This document shows positions 60,660-64,000 of a stretch of 64,000 bases of DNA, in pieces. The position numbers were made by a program, and so were the translations under genes. Origin of the DNA: Norana najaformis. Taxonomy: Eukaryota > Annelida > Clitellata > Crassiclitellata > Hormogastridae. The notes under the pieces are model-generated. The model searched no databases, was not told the origin of the DNA, and saw only the letters and a list, made by a program, of their open reading frames with translations. The stretch's first letter is position 1; every line of letters starts with the position of its first letter. The stretch is taken from positions 3,227,844 to 3,291,843 of the forward strand of contig OZ029929.1 of assembly GCA_964023275.1 (NCBI GenBank), in the 5' to 3' direction.

Positions 60660-61145
60660 AGAACAGACTAGGTTCCAACAGGTTCCAATATTCGTTCATA
60701 ACCCAACAAAAACTCAGTTTCTCCTTTCTGCAACTTCACAGCAACTGAACAAATTATGATCTTTGAATTCCATCCAGCTAGTTAAATCCATCATACAATG
60801 CATGCAAGCAGGGTGTTAATTGTTCGACTCCTACCTGTCATTCAGTGAACATGTTACTCTATATGTAGGTCTACACACTACCACATCCATGACATCCATA
60901 GGATTGGGCAACATATTCCCTTTTCTGCCCTGGTTTGTTTGGTTAATGCTTGATCCAATAAAACTCCAAAATATGAACAGATCACTAATCCGAATTTCAT
61001 TGGATTGGTTACCCATAGAAAAGCGAATAATTTTCAAGACTGGGCTAATTATATATAGCACCCTACATTTCAGCCACTTGTACAATCTTTACCCTATGCC
61101 AACTAGCAAGGCCTGTCTCTACCCAACCAGGTCTTCTGATTGTTA
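60660..61145 (+). mobile_element. L2-like LINE fragment (family A)
   Basis: The + frame starts MFDSYLSFSEHVTLYVGLHT, parallel to VFDSNLSFNEHINSICRSAH of the copy at 46200. It then reads ISLDWLPIEKRIIFKTGLII and LHFSHLYNLYPMPTSKACLY, parallel to 46520-46640. It ends abruptly near a G run at 61147. Confidence 0.75.
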
Positions 61146-62700
61146 TGGGGGGGATCAGCAGATGTGTTGTAATCTCTTTTATAATTTCTATATTCTCAAT
61201 TTTAATTATTTTCTCAATGTTTGGTGTCTCTTCTGACATCGTAATCTCAGTTTCTTGATCTGGATTCATCTTCAGACTAGGTGAGTCTGTGTCATGCCTT
61301 TTAACTCTTCTTAGTGTCTCAATGCTTAATATCTGCCTACAGTCTGAACCCTTGGTTTAACTCCTTGTCTCCACAGCCTCCACCATTTCTCCACAGCCTC
61401 CACCATTTTGAGCAGCATTACATGTATGTATCACCTCAGCTCCTCAGCTAATGCTGCCATTCTTACAAGACCCATACAAAATCATACCCCTCATTCCTAC
61501 ATACCATAAAAACAGCTGCAGCTGAAGACAGAACTCTTTAATCATTTCACCTGCAGATTATCTTACACCACCTTGCGCTGTCACCAATCTTGTTTAATAT
61601 GGTATTGGACTATATCATGAGACGTCTGGAAAGAACTCATAATTTGGGAGCACAATCTCAACCAAGAAATACAGAGGATGTCGAATATGCAGATGATGCA
61701 TGTATGATTGCAGAATGCCTAACAAGAATAATGGAGTTGTTGGAGGCATTAGCAGAGGAAAGTGGAAAACTTGGACTGAAAATTAACTATAACAAAACTA
61801 AAATAATGCCAATAACAAAAAAGGAATACAACGGGCCAATAGTTAAGCTTAAGGGACAGGAAATTGAGGTAATAAATAAGTTTGTCTATCTGGGAAGTGA
61901 AATGAAAGCAGGGGGAGGATCAGAAACAGAAATCAAAAGGAGAATAGCGCTTGCAGGGTCAACCTTTAACAGATTACAAAAGGTCTTCAAACGACATGAT
62001 ATAAAACTGGCGATAAAGCTAAAAATCCTCAACACATGCGTGATCCCAGTACTAATCTATGGATGTGAGTCATGGAGTATTACAAGAGCAATGGAGAAGA
62101 AACTGAATGCAGCAGAAAACAAATGGCTCAGAAGAATACTAAGAGTTAGCTATAAGGACCATGTAATGAATGAGAGTATTAGACAACGAACACAGCAACC
62201 ATTGATAAGCAATATGATCAAGAAAAGAAGAATGAAGTGGGCAGGACATGTCCTGAGGATGGAGGAGAACCGCAATCCAAAGAAAATCTTTAAATACAAA
62301 CCGGACGGAAAGAGAGCAGTGGGAAGACCGAAAAGAAGATGGATAGATTGCCTTGAAGAGGATCTGAAAGGTGCCGGAGTTACTATCTATGGGAAAACGG
62401 AGGGCAGACGGAGAATGACCCTTGAAGAGATGGCCGGGAGACGGGATTTGTGGAGGGATGTCATAGAGAAATCAACGACTGGATCCAGTCCAGAGATGAT
62501 TACATGACATGACATGACCTTGCGCTAGCTCATATCTCCTCCTCCTTCTTTCATGTGGAGATATTCAACCAAACCCAGGCCTACAACCACATAATCCCTT
62601 TATCTCTACACACTAACGCTCATCGCTTAATGAAAAAACACTGCAAGGCACTTAATTACCTAATTTAATCTTCCTGCCACCCTTCTGATGTAATCGCCCT
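61146..62700 (+). mobile_element. L2/CR1-like LINE 5' region split by another non-LTR insertion
   Basis: Joining the two sides of the insertion at the duplicated ACCTTGCGCT gives the frame PCASSYLLLLLSCGDIQPN and PGLQPHNPFISTH. This is the leader upstream of the endonuclease in many L2/CR1 elements, including a degenerate 2A-like motif (GDIQPNPGL). The left and right limits are uncertain. Confidence 0.5.
61580..62516 (+). mobile_element. 5'-truncated non-LTR retrotransposon with 10-bp target duplication
   Basis: The flanks ACCTTGCGCT at 61570-61579 and 62517-62526 are exact duplicates. The element starts inside RT at LSPILFNMVLDYIMRRLE. It keeps a continuous 305-codon frame (61590-62507) with VEYADDACMIAE (motif C, YADD intact), LGLKINYNKTKIMPIT, FVYLGSEMKAGGGSE, LIYGCESWSITRAMEKKLNA and RRMKWAGHVLRMEENRN. 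It ends VGRPKRRWIDCLEEDLKGAG. The 3' tail is ACATGACATGAC. The lack of stops implies a recent insertion. Confidence 0.92.
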
Positions 62701-63000
62701 AACAGATTGTAACCACAATTCTGTTTAGCTAGTGAAGAATGATGCACAGGGATAGGGTGCAAGCACACACCAGATGTATATATGTATGTGTGTACATTAG
62801 TTAAGGTGTGTGAAGTATATAGCTGGCATACAGACGAATAAGAATAGGACATAATGGTGGTAACAAGCTGAGATACAGTGGCTGTCAAGGCTGAGGTAGA
62901 CGAAGATAGGAATGTTTTGTGAGTTGACAATGCACACTTAAATCTCGTAGTTTGTGTTCGATTAAAGAAAAGGACAGTTTACACAGATAATTCAAATACT
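62700..63000. other. No gene recognised
   Basis: Intronic sequence between LINE pieces, with a short TATATGTATGTGTG repeat near 62775. No coding signal was seen. Confidence 0.4.
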
Positions 63001-63690
63001 AAGCCACTCTATCTCAGCTTGTTAGCTGCAGAACTGAACAATGCTCACTTGTTAGCTCACCCCACCAGCCAAAATCTTCATCAAAAAGTTAATTGTAAAA
63101 TCTTGGGGGCAGTTCAAATCTCCTCAAAAACATGTTCTACATTCATCACTAAACTCAAAACTCATGCAAAAAATCTTTGGTTTAATTCTTTCTGTCAAGC
63201 CCTTAAATAATATCACATTCGCCTGGAACAAGCATATAGACACTGTGGTAACCTTGCTTAGTACACTAAAAGCTGACCGACAGATATCACAGCCATCATC
63301 TGTCCACCAAAAAACGAGATCTGTCCTCAATTAGTTCACTAACATTCATCCAATCCTCAAAATCTTTGGAAAATCATAAACAATTTTAAGTAAGGTTCCT
63401 CTCATTCTCTCCAAAACTCTATTGCATCTCCATTCATTGCCAACTCCTACACATCCTTCTTCACCGACAAAGTCTCTTCCCTCCATCCCTCATTACAGAC
63501 TCTCTTATCGAACTCAATCTCCAACTCAACCTCCAAGCAAACCCACTCCTTGCCCTCAAATCTTCTAATAATAATGATCCAAGAACTCCTACAGAGCTAC
63601 TGTAATAATGCTCAAGACACAATTCTAAGCAGTCGGTGTGCATACCAATTTCAACAGCAATTCCATGTTTTTGGGTCAGAGAGAAATCCA
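63000..63690 (+). mobile_element. L2/CR1-like LINE linker region
   Basis: The + strand carries pieces such as LWKIINNFK, SFFTDKVSSLHPSLQTLLSN, matching the LWxTINxLL...SLADSFxxFFxDKI linker between endonuclease and RT. Frames are broken. Confidence 0.55.
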
Positions 63691-63699
63691 AGAAGACAA

Positions 63700-64000
63700 A
63701 GAAACAGCCTACTGAGTAAATGAGTCCTGGAACAGATGGGTTTTAGTTGAGATACGATCTGGTATATGAAAAGGCAAAGCAGATATCAAAGAAACCGAGG
63801 GCAGGAGCAGAAATTGGGGTCAGAGACAACCAAGGCAAAATTCTGCATGAACCCAGCAAAGTCAAAGGCCAATGGAAAGATTATGTGGAGGACCTGAATA
63901 TCAGCAGGAAACAGGCCCAAAGACCTGGATGAGAACTGCATACCAAACAATACAGCTCTAGGACACTGGACTACAGGTGTTGAAAGACGAGGTGCTGGTG
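63700..64000 (+). mobile_element. RTE-like fragment, cut by the window end
   Basis: The + frame GVRDNQGKILHEPSKVKGQW, then KDYVEDLNISRKQAQRPG matches the region just upstream of RTE RT (DxxGKxLxDxExVxxRWxEYxxxL). It continues past 64000. Confidence 0.55.

Noticed and set aside
58663-64000. Upstream piwi exon carrying the PAZ end (PELCxLTG motif)
   Set aside because: I looked for it on the - strand and found no match; the next exon must lie beyond the window.

Overview
The window is nuclear DNA from an invertebrate animal; phylum and species cannot be fixed from sequence alone. The evidence is: protein-coding genes split into short exons by long introns, GT-AG splice sites with one GC-AG exception, AATAAA poly(A) signals, and a dense load of animal-type transposable elements (RTE-like and L2/CR1-like non-LTR retrotransposons, Ty3/gypsy remnants, piggyBac remnants and a Polinton/Maverick polymerase fossil). 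Nothing bacterial, phage-like or CRISPR-like was seen.

Two host genes are certain. (1) The last three coding exons of a cathepsin L-type cysteine protease lie on the + strand (1255-1420, 5277-5385, 5883-5982), with catalytic His and Asn visible and a poly(A) signal at 6204. The exons carrying the signal peptide, propeptide and catalytic Cys lie left of the window. (2) The C-terminal half of a PIWI-clade Argonaute lies on the - strand. Its ten coding exons run from 58662 down to the stop codon at 18004 and join in perfect phase to about 472 residues covering the linker, MID and PIWI domains. The slicer triad D-D-H and the MID 5'-phosphate pocket residues are all present. Exons for the N-terminal and PAZ domains lie beyond 64000. 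A possible third gene is a small terminal exon on the + strand (16385-16657), convergent with the piwi gene; its product is not recognised.

Layout: 1-6230, cathepsin L 3' end with repeats in its introns. 6640-15640, a repeat block with an RTE-like fragment, an LTR-like direct repeat, a GC-rich Polinton DNA polymerase fossil (9430-11060) and an RTE-like element with a 995-codon ORF (11740-14912). 15790-16275, a foldback element. 17890-58662, the piwi gene, whose introns hold most of the other repeats. 58663-64000, the upstream piwi intron, again full of LINE pieces.

The retroelement fossils are heavily nested. Two insertions can be dated relative to their host LINE by exact target-site duplications (43642-44335 and 61580-62516). 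Several LINE families recur in both orientations inside the gene whose family normally represses transposons. The most unusual structures are a piggyBac-like TTAA-bounded element carrying repeated GGACGTGT-N2-ACACGTCC palindromes (30579-31622), a perfect 30-bp-arm hairpin at 4850-4911, a GC-AG intron in piwi, degenerate 2A-like motifs in LINE leaders, and a full-length RTE ORF whose conserved RT motif has slipped out of frame without creating a stop. LINE family labels A to E used below are working names for this window only.
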